Part shown: piece by piece, positions 35,134 through 47,284 of the stretch | Position numbering within the stretch: position 1 is the stretch's first letter | Layout of the letters: every line of letters starts with the position of its first letter | From: Saccopteryx bilineata | Lineage: Eukaryota; Chordata; Mammalia; Chiroptera; Emballonuridae | Reading direction: 5' to 3' | Assembly: GCF_036850765.1 (NCBI RefSeq) | Contig: NC_089495.1 | Coordinates: 28,116,875 to 28,180,874 of the forward strand | Length of the DNA stretch: 64,000 bases | Translations under genes and position numbers: made by a program | The notes under the pieces: model-generated | What the model saw: only the letters and a program-made list of their open reading frames with translations | Told to the model about the DNA's origin: nothing | The model's database searches: none

Positions 35134-35536
35134 TTTGATGATCTTTTAAACATTTTAAAATAACTAAGTGATTCACAAACTCTATTGCATAATAGAATCA
35201 CCTAGGCATTCTTTAAAAACTACTGAGTCTGGCTCCTACTCACAGATACTCTGATTTAATTAAGATGGGGTATGACCTGACGTCAGCACTAAAAGCTGCT
35301 CCGTTGATTATAGTGTGCAGTGAAGTTTGAAGTCTACTTTTAAAACCCACTGAAGAGTTATTTCTGGAGATATAAATGTCAATGAAGCTGAACCTGGACC
35401 TCTTGAGGAATGCTCTCTGACACTTGAATTAAATCTGACTAGACACCACTCTTGTATTAGAGCACCCTAAGATATTTTCTTGTATGGCAGGTTTTGTTTT
35501 AATTCTTTTGCATGGAGTTTTCTTTGGTACTAGAAT
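35134..35536. other. No clear feature
   Basis: About 400 bp; 'cattctttaaaaactactgagtctggctcc' near 35210-35240 hints at an old DNA-transposon remnant but is not enough to call. Confidence 0.35.
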
Positions 35537-35551
35537 CACAACCTCACCATT

Positions 35552-35770
35552 TTATTTTTATTTTTTTAGGTTTTATTTATTGATTTTTAGAAAGAGGAAA
35601 GAAAGATAATAAAAGAGAGGGAGAGAGAGAAAGAAGGAGGCAAAACAGGACACATTAATTCATAGTAGTTGCTTCCTGTGTGTGCTTTGACTGGGCAAGC
35701 CCAGGGTTTTGAACTGGTGACCTCAGGGTTCCAGGTCAACACTTTATCCACTGTGCCACCACAGATCAGG
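35552..35770 (-). mobile_element. tRNA-derived bat SINE, short type
   Basis: Minus-strand head GCCTGATCTGTGGTGGCACA, purine-rich body, T-rich left end. Flanked by CACAACCTCACCATT (35537-35551) and CACAACTTCACCATT (35771-35785). Confidence 0.88.
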
Positions 35771-35931
35771 CACAACTTCACCATTCAAATCACTGCAGCA
35801 CAGACCTTCATTTTCCTACCCTAATTATACATTGATACTTGTGTAATCTGGAGAAAAGAGTACAACAGCTAGGTTTAGATATACAGAACTTCTAAAATAG
35901 TCTTTCAACATTCAATGGATAGCCTGACCAG

Positions 35932-36266
35932 GTGGTGGCACAACAGACAGGACGTTGGACTGGGATGAGGAGGAACCAGGTTCGAAACCCCAGTGTTGCC
36001 AGTTTGAGTGCAGGCTCATCTGGCTTGAGTGAGAGGTCACTGGCTAGGACGTGGAATCATAGACATGATCCCATGGTCACTGGCTTGAGACCAAGGTCGT
36101 TGGCTTGAGCAAGGGGTCACTCGCTCTACTGTAGCCCCCTGGTCAAGGCACATATGAGAGAGCAGTCAATGAACTATGGTGCCAAAACGAAGAATTGATG
36201 CTTCTCATCTCTCCCCTTCCTGTCTGTCCCTCGTTCTGTCTGTGTCTCTGTCACAAAAACAAAAAA
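35932..36266 (+). mobile_element. tRNA-derived SINE (GCCTGACCAGG type)
   Basis: Head GCCTGACCAGGTGGTGGCAC, box-B GGTTCGAAACC, internal 'gtcactggcttgag' units and tail 'ctgtctgtccctcgttctg' then CAAAAACA. Imperfect flanks near 35920 and 36267. Confidence 0.85.
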
Positions 36267-38101
36267 CAATCAACTGATATTTGACTACATAACCAATTTT
36301 TGTCCTCTAAATGACCATTATGAAAGCAACATATATTCTAAATGTTTGCCTATTTGTGTCCTAGCTATTTACAAACATAGGTTATTATTTTCTAATACAT
36401 CTTTAGCCCAACCACATCTAATCTAGATTGTGAAAACTTAAAAATCAGAAAAAATAAACTAATCAAGAGAAAATTCTCAAAAAGCCTGAATTTTCTTTCC
36501 TAGAGTTTGATTTCCACTTGGCTTCCAATTCTATCTCTGATTTATTCACTTGAACAAATTTAATAATTTCAGAGCAAGTGCCTTCCCAGATGCATGTAAC
36601 TTATGCCAGCTTTATAAAGATAAGGGGGAGATTTGAATAAATGTCTAGAACATACTGGGTTCCAAGAATGAAAGGAACCACTACTTTTTCAGGGTCAAAA
36701 ATGCAAACATAAAAAAGTATAGGGATTCTTACAATGCAACGAAAAGAGAAAGGTTTAAATGTTTTTCAACTGATGCAGAAGAAAAGTTCTCCTTGTTAAT
36801 GATTAAGTTATAATGTAGCAAATTCACTTCCGTTTAAGGAAAATATTTTTTTATTGTTAAAGGAAGAAAATGAAGAACTAGTCAGCAGGGAGCCTTCGGC
36901 AGTCCTGTTCCTAAAGGAAGAATGACTAAAAAGTATACATTTACCATTTGTCACAACTTAAAAGAAAATATCTTTCTTTCACTGCTGACTACGTGGCGAC
37001 TCTACTACCTAGAGCTGCAAAACCAGAATATGTTTTCAAAAGCAGATGCTGTTTTTTCTCAGCATTTAGCTTTGTTAGCCATCCAAACAGCAATTAAAGC
37101 TCAGCCCACTTCAGAATGTGTGTAGCAAGCATAGTAAGTGAGAAGCACACCTTCAGCAAGTCAGCATTCTCCAAAAGGTGTTTTTCACCTGTTTTGCACT
37201 TAGAAGCTGGAGTCCTGACTGCAATTGTCAATTGGGAGCCATCAAAAGAGGGGGGAAAATTATAATAACTGAAAGGACCTTTGATTTGGGATATCATTAA
37301 AGAAGCACTCAAGGCTTGCTTAAGAATGACCAGGTCCCTACTGTGGAGTCAACTATTAAGTTAACTATAAAGTAAGCTGAAAAATAAAAAGATATTTACA
37401 ACTGCTAATGGTATGCTTGTGATTCCGGTGTTAGTATCACAGCCTGCCCCCCATGAGACAGAGAAATAGTATCTATGCCCTGGGTCTGTTTGGACCCTCC
37501 TTTGTTTTAAGAATCCTAGTCTTGGCCGCTCTGCTAATCCTTCTCTGTGTCTTAAACTTGCTGGCCCTGAATTGTTTCTTTGTATGGAAGCTATGGACCC
37601 TTTTCAGGGAATTCTGTCTCTGTGGTTGCTCATAATTAATAGATCAACTATTCCTGTATCTCCAGCTACTGCTATTTCTAATGATTGTTACATAAATCCA
37701 GGCAATGCTGAGAGCTAAAGTTTATTTTTTTTCTCTGTGTGCGCAGTCTGCTATCCCAAGAATGACTTTCCTACCTATAGTGTGCCATGGTTTTCAGGGT
37801 CTGGTCCAACACTCACCCCACCCTATCTTGCCCTGCACTGGGCTAGAACGGTGTGAGAACCGTTTTTTTCAGTATTGGGGATGATGTGTGGGCAGGAGTG
37901 GAGAAACAGGGAACTGCGGGCTCTGTAGGAATTTCTCAGAAAGGCTCCCCGACTATACAAAGTATCACTATAGCACTCTCAAATGTGATATTGCCTACGC
38001 TCCTTCATGCCAGCACGTGACAAACCAATACAGGCAAGTCTTAAAAAATACAAAATTTGAGATTTGTTGATTTAACAATTTCACTCTGACTCAGAATGAG
38101 T
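36267..38101. other. No recognisable feature
   Basis: 1.8 kb without a supported gene. A 60-codon hydrophobic frame at 37453-37635 has no other support. Confidence 0.45.
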
Positions 38102-38109
38102 AAGAGTTT

Positions 38110-38480
38110 GCCCTGGCCGGTTGGCTCAGCGGTAGAGCGTCGGCCTAGCGTGCGGAGGACCCGGGTTCGATTCCCTGCCAGGGCACATAGGAGAAGCGCC
38201 CATTTGCTTCTCCACCCCTCCGCCGCGCTTTCCTCTCTGTCTCTCTCTTCCCCTCCCGCAGCCAAGGCTCCATTGGAGCAAAGATGGCCCGGGCGCTGGG
38301 GATGGCTCTGTGGCTTCTGCCCCAGGCGCTAGAGTGGCTCTGGTCGCAACATGGCGACGCCCAGGATGGGCAGAGCATCGCCCCCTGGTGGGCAGAGCGT
38401 CGCCCCTGGTGGGCGTGCCGGGTGGATCCTGGTCGGGTGCATGCGGGAGTCTGACTGTCTCTCCCCGTTTCCAGCTTCAG

Positions 38481-38509
<29 letters not shown>
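38110..38509 (+). mobile_element. Long tRNA-derived bat SINE (Ves-like), tRNA head intact
   Basis: Head 38110-38184 begins GCCCTGG and ends CCAGGGC, a seven-base acceptor-like stem, with box A GGCTCAGCGGTAGAGC and box B GGTTCGATTCC. A GC-rich body follows and a long A-tail of about 29 bases (38480-38509). Eight-base flanks AAGAGTTT and AAGAGTTG. The long pure A-tail suggests a recent insertion. Confidence 0.93.
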
Positions 38510-38512
<3 letters not shown>

Positions 38513-38514
38513 TT

Positions 38515-39728
38515 GAATGAACAATAGATTCTAAGGATAGAAAATCTCAATGTCCAGATGTGACAATGCTTAAAAGTCCAGTTGTTAGTATAAGTAGCTA
38601 AATATTAATAAATAGGAAAGCAGAGGGAATCAGACACTGAGCTTAATCAACTGGCGAGCTGAATCAGACAATAAGTCTGCTTGCTTGACTTGGATGTTAC
38701 AGAGCCAGATGGGGACACAGAGGTGAACTAAACCATGGCATTAAATTTATGACTGGCCTCTCTCCTGGGCCTGATTAAGACTAGGCTGGACTTTTTCTAT
38801 GGTGGATAGATGGATGTGAGACATTGGGAACCTGAGGGGAACCTTCTATTTCAACTCCATTAAACCTTACCCTCAAGCCACGACCTTCCGTATGTGAGTC
38901 TCCCAAAATGCTTTCCTTGCGGCTCCATCAAAGAACACCATGTCCACTGGCATCACAGTCACGAGCATTCCCACTGTAATTGTTTTATTGATGGGGTTTC
39001 ATTTTGAGTCAGGCATTGTATTGAGTACTTGGGATTAAAGGCAACCAAGATGCTCTTCTTTCCCCCAAGGCAGTCTCCCTAAAAGGACCGCACTATATAT
39101 TGATCACAACTCACTTTCCAGCTGGGTGACTTCTTATGTAGTCATGCAAAACCATTCTTTTTTGTTTGGTAGTATATTCATAAGTATCTATCACTTGGTC
39201 CATGCTGAAGCTCCCTGGAACCTAAGCTCCTATACATTAGAAGTAGTTGCTACATTCAGATTCCTGGGTCTCAGGGCCCAGGAATAGACACTTACCGATG
39301 CATTCACGAAAGAGAAATTTGGTTTCCTCTATTGCTTTAAAAGCTATTTTTTTTAACAAGAAAGAAATCTTTCTAACTGGGGAAGCAATATGGCAATATT
39401 ATTTTTCTAGAAAGCAAGAAAATAAAAACGGAGATACAGTGCATAAACCCCCATGCAACATTCTGTGCACGGGATGTATGTAATGGATGCTGAGTTAAAT
39501 TGGGCTGAATGGAAATCTGAGGGGTGCTGTGTTACACTGTGAAGCACTCGCACCTACTAGGTAGAGCTGGTTAACTGATAGGTAAACATTTCTTTCTAGA
39601 AGTTCCTGAATATATGGTGTTGTTTACTCACACCCCCTGCAACTCTTAAACTGTACTAACTAGGTTATATCATTGCAATACCTGACTATGAGTAGTCAGT
39701 ATCATTACTGTATGTCCAAAACAATATT
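38515..39728. other. No recognisable feature
   Basis: 1.2 kb without a supported gene or repeat. Confidence 0.45.
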
Positions 39729-39740
39729 TTACTCCATAAT

Positions 39741-40084
39741 TTTTTTTGTATTTTTCTGAAGCTGGAAACGGGGAGAGACAGTCAGACAGACTCCCGCATG
39801 CGCCCGACCGGGATGATCCACCCGGCACACCCACCAGGGGGCGATGCTCTGCCGCGACCAGAGCCACTCTAGCGCCTGGGGCAGAGGCCAAGGAGCCATC
39901 CCCAGCGCCTGGGCCATCTTTGCTCCAATGGAGCCTTGGCTGCGGGAGGGGAAGAGAGAGACAGAGAGGAAGGGGGGGTGGAGAAGCAAATGGGCGCTTC
40001 TCCTATGTGCCCTGGCTGGGAATCGAACCCGGGTCCCCCCCGTGCCAGGCCGACGCTCTACCGCTGAGCTAACCGGCCAGGGCC
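39741..40084 (-). mobile_element. Long tRNA-derived bat SINE (Ves-like), internally deleted
   Basis: Minus-strand head GGCCCTGGCCGGTTAGCTCA and box B GGTTCGATTCCC. About 60 bp shorter than its sisters because part of the repeated 'ggcgatgctctgcc' section is missing. Flanked by TTACTCCATAATT (39729 on) and TTACTCCATATTT (40085 on). Confidence 0.9.
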
Positions 40085-40139
40085 TTACTCCATATTTTTA
40101 CCAGGACAACAAATGTAAATGCATTCAAGATAGATCTTA

Positions 40140-40496
40140 GGCCTGACCAGGTGATGGCACAGTGGAGAGAGCACTGGACTGGGACACAGAGGACCCAGGT
40201 TTGAGACCCCTAGGTCACCAGCTTGAGCGCAGGTTCATCTGGTTTGAGCAAGGCTCACCAACTTGAGCCCAAGGTCACTGGCTCGAGCAAAGGGTTACTC
40301 AGTCTGATGTAGCCCCCCAGTCAAGGCACATATGAGAAAGTAATCAATAAACAACTAATATGCCGCAACGAAAAACTGAAGCTTCTCATCTCTTTCCTGT
40401 CTGTCTGTTGGTATCTATCCCTCTCTCTGACTCTCTCTCTCTCTCTCTGTCTCTGTCAAAGAAATAAAAATAAAATAAAAACCCCAAGAAAACAAA
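40140..40496 (+). mobile_element. tRNA-derived SINE (GCCTGACCAGG type)
   Basis: Head GCCTGACCAGGTGATGGCAC, body and CT-rich tail as in its sisters, A-rich end. Flanked by CAAGATAGATCTTA (40126-40139) and CAAGATAGATCTCA (40497-40510). Confidence 0.9.
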
Positions 40497-40510
40497 CAAG
40501 ATAGATCTCA

Positions 40511-40947
40511 GCAGTAATAAAAGATAGGAATACTCGTATCCAGGTCCTTATTATAACCCCAAGATCATACAGCAGGCTTACTACAGTGTTGAGGAAAATG
40601 TGATGACTGAAGTGAAACAGAACTTTGCAATAGTGTCTATTTCATTTTAATTGTTCACACCTTAACAATGCTTTCATATCTGAACATTGTACAAGGCAAG
40701 GGGCAGGACAAAACCAACACTTAGAGGTTATTATTTTACCTTGGGGTTTGGTGGAGCCAGAGTACTAAGTTAATTAATAAATATTTATAGAGCAGTACAG
40801 CCCTCGACCAGGAAAGCCCTCTCTGCCTCACCTCCTTTGATCCGCATTCCAGCCACCGCCAGTTAAATACAAGTTCTTAGCAAGGTTTAAAGGTTTAAAC
40901 TACTTTTATCAATCAGTCTAGAAGCACTGAATCTCTGTCCCCCACCC
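40511..40947. other. No recognisable feature
   Basis: No supported gene or repeat. Confidence 0.45.
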
Positions 40948-40952
40948 CCATT

Positions 40953-41407
40953 TGTATTAGTTTCTCAGGGCAGCTGTAAGAGACCACAAACTGGGTAGCT
41001 TAACAGAAATGTATTCCCTCCCAGTTCCAGAGGCCAGAAGTCTGAGATGAAGGTGTCAACAGGGTTGGCTCTGTCTGGGGGCTAAAAGGAAGACTCTGTC
41101 CCATGCCTTCCCTCTCACCTCTGGTCGTCTGCTGGCAGACATTGAGTTCTAGATACAACCCAGTTCCTTGGGTTCTAGATACATCACCCTGATCTCTGCC
41201 TTATGGTCACATGGCCTTCTCCCTATGTCTGTGTCTTCGTTTCCTATTTTTATAAGGACACCTGTTATATTAGGTTGGGACTACCCAGAGGACCTCATTT
41301 TAACTTCACTACCTCTACAAAAATCTATTTCTAAAGGTCACTTGCTGAGACATTGAGGTTAGAACAATATATATTTTATGGATGGAGGCAAATTTCAACC
41401 TATAACA
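40953..41407. mobile_element. Ancient solo LTR
   Basis: A mammal-wide repeat beginning TGTATTAGTTTCTCAGGGC and ending AACCTATAACA, with the known stretches 'cacaaactgggtagcttaac' and 'ataaggacacctgttatatt'. TG...CA ends and a 5-bp duplication CCATT (40948-40952) and CCATG (41408-41412), one mismatch, support an LTR. I believe it belongs to the ERV-L/MaLR group, but the family name is not certain. Confidence 0.7.
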
Positions 41408-41654
41408 CCATGTATTCACCATGCCCAGTCTCCATCCTAATTCTGATCTGATCTACCTGATGTTAGGTCATAGGCAGAATGTTAATGTGAAATCATTTGA
41501 TTCTAAGGGTTTCTGTGGAAACAGGGATTAGCTAATCAGCGGGCGAACAACACTTCTCTCCCTCATCAGGTAAGAAGACATCCTTAGAAGATCTAGAGTT
41601 GAGAACAAAGCAGTCCTTCATCTCTGTTATATGTCAGTCATGTCCATGTGCAAC

Positions 41655-41656
41655 CA

Positions 41657-41694
<38 letters not shown>

Positions 41695-41708
41695 CACACA
41701 CACACACA
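41655..41708. repeat. (AC)n microsatellite
   Basis: About 26 AC units with one AA interruption. Confidence 0.95.
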
Positions 41709-42329
41709 TCTAAGAAATCTGTGTGAAAATAAATATCCGGGGAAAACCCTGAAAAGAAATAACAAGAATAAGAGACGTGCCACACGTGCTAAACACAAAA
41801 GAAAAGCTCCTTGCCAGGAAGACCCAGTTATATACAGACACTTGAAAGCTGGCGTCTTTTTGTACGCAAGCTGGCAGGCTCACCTCCTTCTCCCTCACTG
41901 GCTACACAGCTCTAATGATTTGGCCCTGGAAGCATCTTGGGAAAGTCTTCAGCTGTTTTGGACCCACCAGGTAACTAGTTGGGGTGAGGACAACATTTCT
42001 TCAGGTGGACAGTTTTGAGCAAGGCTCATACATGCCTACAACTGGGAGAGCAGCAGTGAGAAGGAAAAGGGCAGAGCGAATGCTGACTTATTATTGCTGA
42101 TTTGGTTTTCTTTCGAATGCAAAGGCTCCGATAGAGCAATCTTTAAGCATACCAAAATCTGCTAACAGATTTGCACCACCTATGCACCGAAGGCAATGAG
42201 TATGATACGCATAGAAATTAAGTTTTTCCCTCAAGTGGAAATGACATTTCAAAAGAAGAACTGGTAATCTTTTACAAGTAATGATCCATGAGTTATGTTT
42301 TCAAAAGGTGTGCATTTTAAAATAGTTGT

Positions 42330-42361
42330 GCCCACACCACACACACACACACACACACACA
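42330..42361. repeat. (CA)n microsatellite
   Basis: About 14 CA units with one early interruption. Confidence 0.93.
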
Positions 42362-43335
42362 GGGAAGCAACCTTTTAAAGTTATCTCTATGCCTGCTTTG
42401 CTCTGCTGTGTAACAAGCCCTGCAGTCCTTCACAGTAGGTGGGCTCCCTCTGCACTGTGCTTACTAGTTAAACCTAGCCACAGCCTCATCCAGTACAGGG
42501 GATGCTGCTAACAGTGGCCGAACCTGGGGAGACACCTGGTGGAGAAGAAAAGCATTTTTCTCTCTGGGTGACGTGTACTTGTTTCTTCTTTTCCAATAAT
42601 ATTTCAGATAATAAGAGATTAAGGTAATGTCATAGAACCTTTCCATTTGCTTTTTAGCATTCTAGAGATGAGAAGCAGTTATACAAGCAGCTAAAAAGAT
42701 GCTGCACTGTTTTAGCCTCCTTCTAGTGTACTTTATATGTGATGAGTTTAATTATTTATTTATTCACTCATCTATTTATTCATAGGTGCACCAGGGAAGC
42801 AGAGGTCTTGGTCCCTGTGGGAAGCTCTTATATGAGCTATGGAGGCAGGTCATAAGTCACCAAGAGCAGCGATTAAGGGTGTAATTGCGTGGGACTGAGA
42901 TCACATATCAACGTTAAGTGCCAGGTTAACAGAGAATAGGTGAATAGAAGACAACTCACAAATGGAAGGATGGATGGATGCATTAGAAGTGGGGTGTTAA
43001 GTAAAAGACTTGACTGAGCAGAGAGGGGGGAAGCAGCCACGAGGACTGAGTGTATAGGGAAAGAAAGATAACTCGTACACACGGCCGGTGGAAAGGACAC
43101 CAGCCGATCTGTCGCAGAGAACTATGTTAGGGAATAATGAGAGATGAGTTGGACTAAGTAAGTAAGGTACAGGTTCCTGGAAGAAAGTTTCTTGGCTTTG
43201 CAATTGCAAAGCTGTTTAGCTTCTAATGATATGTTCAGTAGGCAATCTGGTGTAATAAAATATCAATGGTTTTGAAGTACAAAGTAATGACTAATCTCTG
43301 ACTGTTTCTAAAGAGCTGCGTGGTTTTGGGCAATG

Positions 43336-43750
43336 TGTTAATTAGTTATTACTACCGAACCCAGCCCAAACTCATGGTTTAAAACTTTACTCATATATAA
43401 TTTCTCATGGGTCTGCTGGCCAGCTGACCTGGTTTGGGCTTAGCCAGAGTGGCTCTGCTCCATGTTGCTCTCCTCTTTGTTCTGGGACCCACCGGGGGCA
43501 TGTTCTTCCCATACTGTGGGTGGAGAATCAGAGTGTAAACGTAAATATACAAGACTTCTCGGGGCTGAGAGAGAATGGGCACACCCTGCATCCCTCCTGC
43601 ATTGGCCAATGCAAGTGGTACAGGCAAAAATCACAGTCAAAGGATAGCAAATATTCTCTATGCCTTTTGTGGGAGGAGCTTAAAGTCACGTGCAGAGGGG
43701 ACTGATTCAGGGAGGGGTGATGAATTTAGCCAATAATGCAACCTATCACA
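43336..43750. mobile_element. Ancient LTR-like repeat
   Basis: The stretches 'ctgctggccagctgacctgg', 'gggaggagcttaaagtcacg' and 'gggaggggtgatgaattta' with an end AACCTATCACA match an old mammal-wide LTR pattern. No clean target duplication was found, so the ends are approximate. Confidence 0.6.
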
Positions 43751-45080
43751 GTATTAATTTAATACTGTTAAATCCCCAGCCATATTGTCCCCATCCCTAA
43801 AGCAGTAATGTTTGGTGCTTCAATTCAAGAATTATAAAGATAAATATACTAATCAATGTATGTATGAGGTTTTACTCAGCAGTAAAGCATAATACAAAGT
43901 AAGGGATAATTATTTTGCACCTGTTTATAGTTTCTTATCTCAGAAAAAATAGAAAAACCTTTTAGTAGCCACCTTCCACCCAGCTAGACTGTTTGAGATG
44001 ACCATCGGCGGTTCCATTGGGGACAGGAGTGGAAGAAACAGAGTTTCACATACATATGCTATGAGCTTCCATTCCTACTTTATAGTTAATTCTCCAGAGG
44101 TATTGTGGGGGGGTGGGGGGGGAGGCAGGCAGAGATTTAAACCAGGGGAAGCTTTGGATATTAATATAATCTGAGATTTGGAAGATGAAAAGTGTGACCA
44201 AGCTGATTTAGAATTGAGGTCTTTTCAAAGCCCAAGCATGTGGAGAGGATCATGCTCTGAGAATAAAAGAGGAAACAGCCACTAGAAAGAGAAACATTTT
44301 GCCAAATTCCATGATAATTTTCCACTCCTAGTGACTAAATCTAAAGGCATGTTTACTGTTAAGTTAAACTTCAAAATGGCATTTTCTGTGGCAAAACTGC
44401 AGCTAAGTTCCTTTAAAGGCAGTGTCACTGCAAAGGCTGCTCAAATGTTTTGACTGGATTAAAATAAAAAGTTTTGGAAACAAATTTATTTATAAAGTCC
44501 ATGGAATCCTTCAGATGTGTGTGGTTTTTCTCTTTTTAGCTTTTTTTTTCTTTGAAAGGCAATGCCTCACAGCTCCTTTTCCTGAGATAGAAAAAAAAAC
44601 CCATCAATGATCAACAACAGTCCAGCACTCAAAAACAACCCAGAAATAACAGATCATCAGTCTGTGTGTGTGATGGAAGAGGAGAGTGTATGTGGTAGGG
44701 AACGTAGCTACCATTTCAGACCTCCACACGGCAACGATAAAGAACCGTGCAGGAAACATGACTGGGGCACGCTGATTCCACATAGTTTTGAAGACCCTGG
44801 AATGTGTATGCAGCTGATTTGAACCCACTTTCTTAGTGGCCAGCTCTGCTAGTCTCCTACCTCACTGATGCTGAGCAGATCCACCTGTCTCTTCACTATA
44901 GCGTGGGGGCAGAGGATCAGCCAGTTAAGAGACAGGAGGTAGCGACTGCCAATGCCTGACTTGGAGTTCTTCAAGTACAGGTGGCTAGAATCTATAGTTT
45001 ATAACAAACAACAAAACAAATCCAAATGCCTATTGACAATGAAAAGTGCCTAAATTTGAAAGTTAAATAGCTGTTGTTTA
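43751..45080. other. No recognisable feature
   Basis: 1.3 kb; a G-run lies at 44106-44122. No supported gene. Confidence 0.45.
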
Positions 45081-45084
45081 TTTT

Positions 45085-45425
45085 TAAGCCGCTTTATTAA
45101 GGTATGTTTGATGAACAAAAAGCTGTATAGATCTGATGAATATAACCTGATGAGATTGAAGGTAACTATATATAGCTGTGAAACCACCATCACCATCTGT
45201 GCCATAAACATTTCATCACCTTCAAAAGTTGTCTCCTGTCCCCTTTTTTATTATTCTTATTGTTGTATCTGTGATAACTCAACCTAAGATTTACCCTCTT
45301 AACAAAATTTGAGTATACAATATAGCACTATTAACTATAGCCACTATGCTGTACAGCAGGTCTTTAGGATTAATTCATCTTGTATAACTAAAACTTTCTA
45401 GCTGTGGTTTATAATCCAGATTTAA
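45085..45425 (-). mobile_element. Old L1-type 3' end
   Basis: A diverged reverse-complement L1 3' UTR: 'ctttattaaggtatgtttga', 'atagcactattaactatagc' and 'ctatgctgtacagcaggtct'. Confidence 0.6.
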
Positions 45426-45772
45426 TAGCATAGCTTTAGACTAGTGTCTGACCTCCTCTGCCTATATTCTCAAATGAAAGAAATGAAGTAATAGCACAAA
45501 CATATTATTGTGAGAATCACATGAGGTAATGTGTAAAAATACCCTAGCAAGATAGCTTGAACAAAGTACTTATTATACCAGTTCCAGGTTTGATATTAGG
45601 AAAACAGGAGGCAATCTTTGATATGTTAATTATTTACATGAGGATTAGAGCTTACTTAAGGCAAGAAAGTCACATGGATTTGTGTTCCAAATCTGAATGA
45701 CTGGCAGTATCTGGCTGAAGAATTAGTATGAGAATGACTTGGCGAAAGGGGTAAGTAAGAAACCGTGGTGAT

Positions 45773-46115
45773 GGCCTGACCAGGTGGTGGCGCAGTGGAT
45801 AAGAACTTGTGGATAGAGCGTCGGACTGGGATGCAGAGGACCCAGGTTCGAGACTCCGAGGTCTCCAGCTTGAGCGCGGGCTCATCTAGTTTGAGCAAAG
45901 CTCACCAGCTTGGACCCAAGGTCTCTGGCTCGAGCAAGGGGTCACTCGGTCTGCTAAAGGCCCGCAGTCAAGGCACATATGAGAAAGCAACCAATGAACA
46001 ACTAAGGTGTCGCAATGAAAAACTGATGATTGATGCTTTTCATATCTCTGCATTCCTGTCTGTCTGTCGCTGTCTATCCTCCTCTCTCTCTCTGTAAAAA
46101 AAAAAAAGAAAGAAA
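45773..46115 (+). mobile_element. tRNA-derived SINE (GCCTGACCAGG type) with an internal duplication
   Basis: Low-divergence copy with head GCCTGACCAGGTGGTGGCGC and box B GGTTCGAGACT. Just after the head 'gtggata' is repeated with 'agaactt' between (45797-45817). Flanked by AAGAAACCGTGGTGAT (45757-45772) and AAGAAATTGTGGTGAT (46116-46131). Confidence 0.92.
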
Positions 46116-46131
46116 AAGAAATTGTGGTGAT

Positions 46132-46904
46132 AGATTATTGCCATCTACAGTAAGAAAAAAGAGAACAAGGGCAAATATGCCAACCACTTATTATTTCTGG
46201 ATAAACACCAACACAAAAATAAATAAAATAACATGCAGGTCAAATCTTCAAAAAATCACATGGCGTAGTGGGAGATAAATCTCAATAATCTCAGTGCTAC
46301 AAAAGCTGCTGTCCTCTCTAGTACCCTAATAATCTGGGAACGTGTTTCTCAGTGTGCTTATTTTAGAAGAGAGTGTCACTGGAAGTTTCCAAACGGGATG
46401 ATCGTGAGCTATGGTAATTTACAACTAGGCAGGAGGAAGGTGGAGGAATAAAAGCATGTATTTCTGCAAGAAGGAATAACAAAGGATTAAGGAAAACTAT
46501 AGCATGACAGTAAAGAGCAGAAATAATTATAAATTAAGAAAACAGCATTTGTGTGGGGAAGTGGCTGAAGGTGAGATTGTTGGGATAGACAGGCTGTGTA
46601 CCATGCTAAGTTCTATTAAGGTACTGACTGGCTTGACTTGAAGATGGTAGTGGTGGGGTGCAATAGAGTTCACAGCTCTAAGAAATCCCCATTCATATGC
46701 ATTAAAAACAATTTCTTTGACAGGTTGAAATTTAAAAACAGCTGAGATGCTACAAATTTGATGTGTAGTTTCATTCTCCTGCCATAAATTGTGCCATTTC
46801 ACTGATATGGGAGTTCTAAGTTGAAATAAAATTTTGTGCACTTATAGTTTATTGTTCTGATTGCTATCATCAGTAGTACAGACCAAAACAATGGGAAGTA
46901 AAAA
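46132..46904. other. No recognisable feature
   Basis: No supported gene or repeat. Confidence 0.45.
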
Positions 46905-47274
46905 TTTTTTTTTCTTCTTTTCCAAGTGAGAGGAGGGGAAATAGAGAGATAGAATCCTGCATGTGCCCCGATTGGGATTTACCTGGCAACCCCCATCTGG
47001 GCTGATGCTCTGTCCATCTGAGGCGATACTCACAACTGAGCTATTTTTAGTGCCTGAGGCAGAGGTTCCACAGAGCCATTCTCAGTGCCTGGGACTGATG
47101 CACTTGAACGAGAGATGGCTGCGGGAGGGGAAGACAGAGAAAGAGAGAAAAAGAGGAGGATGAGGGAGGGGTGGAGAAGCAGATAGTCACTTCTGTGTGC
47201 CCTGGACCAAGAATCAAACCTGGGACACCCACACTCCTGGCAATGCTCTACCACTGAAAAAACTAGCCAGGGCT
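46905..47274 (-). mobile_element. Older copy of the long tRNA-derived SINE
   Basis: Minus-strand head AGCCCTGGCTAGTTTTTTCA and a diverged body still showing 'ctgcgggaggggaagacagag' and 'ggagaagcagat'. More mutated than the copies at 22, 38 and 56 kb. Similar AAGTAA-containing flanks on both sides. Confidence 0.8.
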
Positions 47275-47284
47275 AAAAGTAATT

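Larger units (their letters stand above)
41413..43330. other. Unassigned sequence with two (CA)n tracts
   Basis: No supported gene. The frame at 41599-42018 begins upstream of a CA repeat and owes its length to it. Confidence 0.45.

Noticed and set aside
37453..37635. 60-residue hydrophobic frame that could be a small membrane protein
   Set aside because: No conserved motif, no repeat-independent support and no sign of promoter or splice sites; a chance frame is more likely.
38110..38184. Possible tRNA gene
   Set aside because: A tRNA-like head with box A and box B is continuous with a SINE body and A-tail and is flanked by a target duplication. It is a SINE, not a tRNA gene.
41599..42018. 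139-codon open frame
   Set aside because: Its middle is a (CA)n tract read as Thr-His repeats, there is no recognisable domain on either side, and no splice or promoter support.
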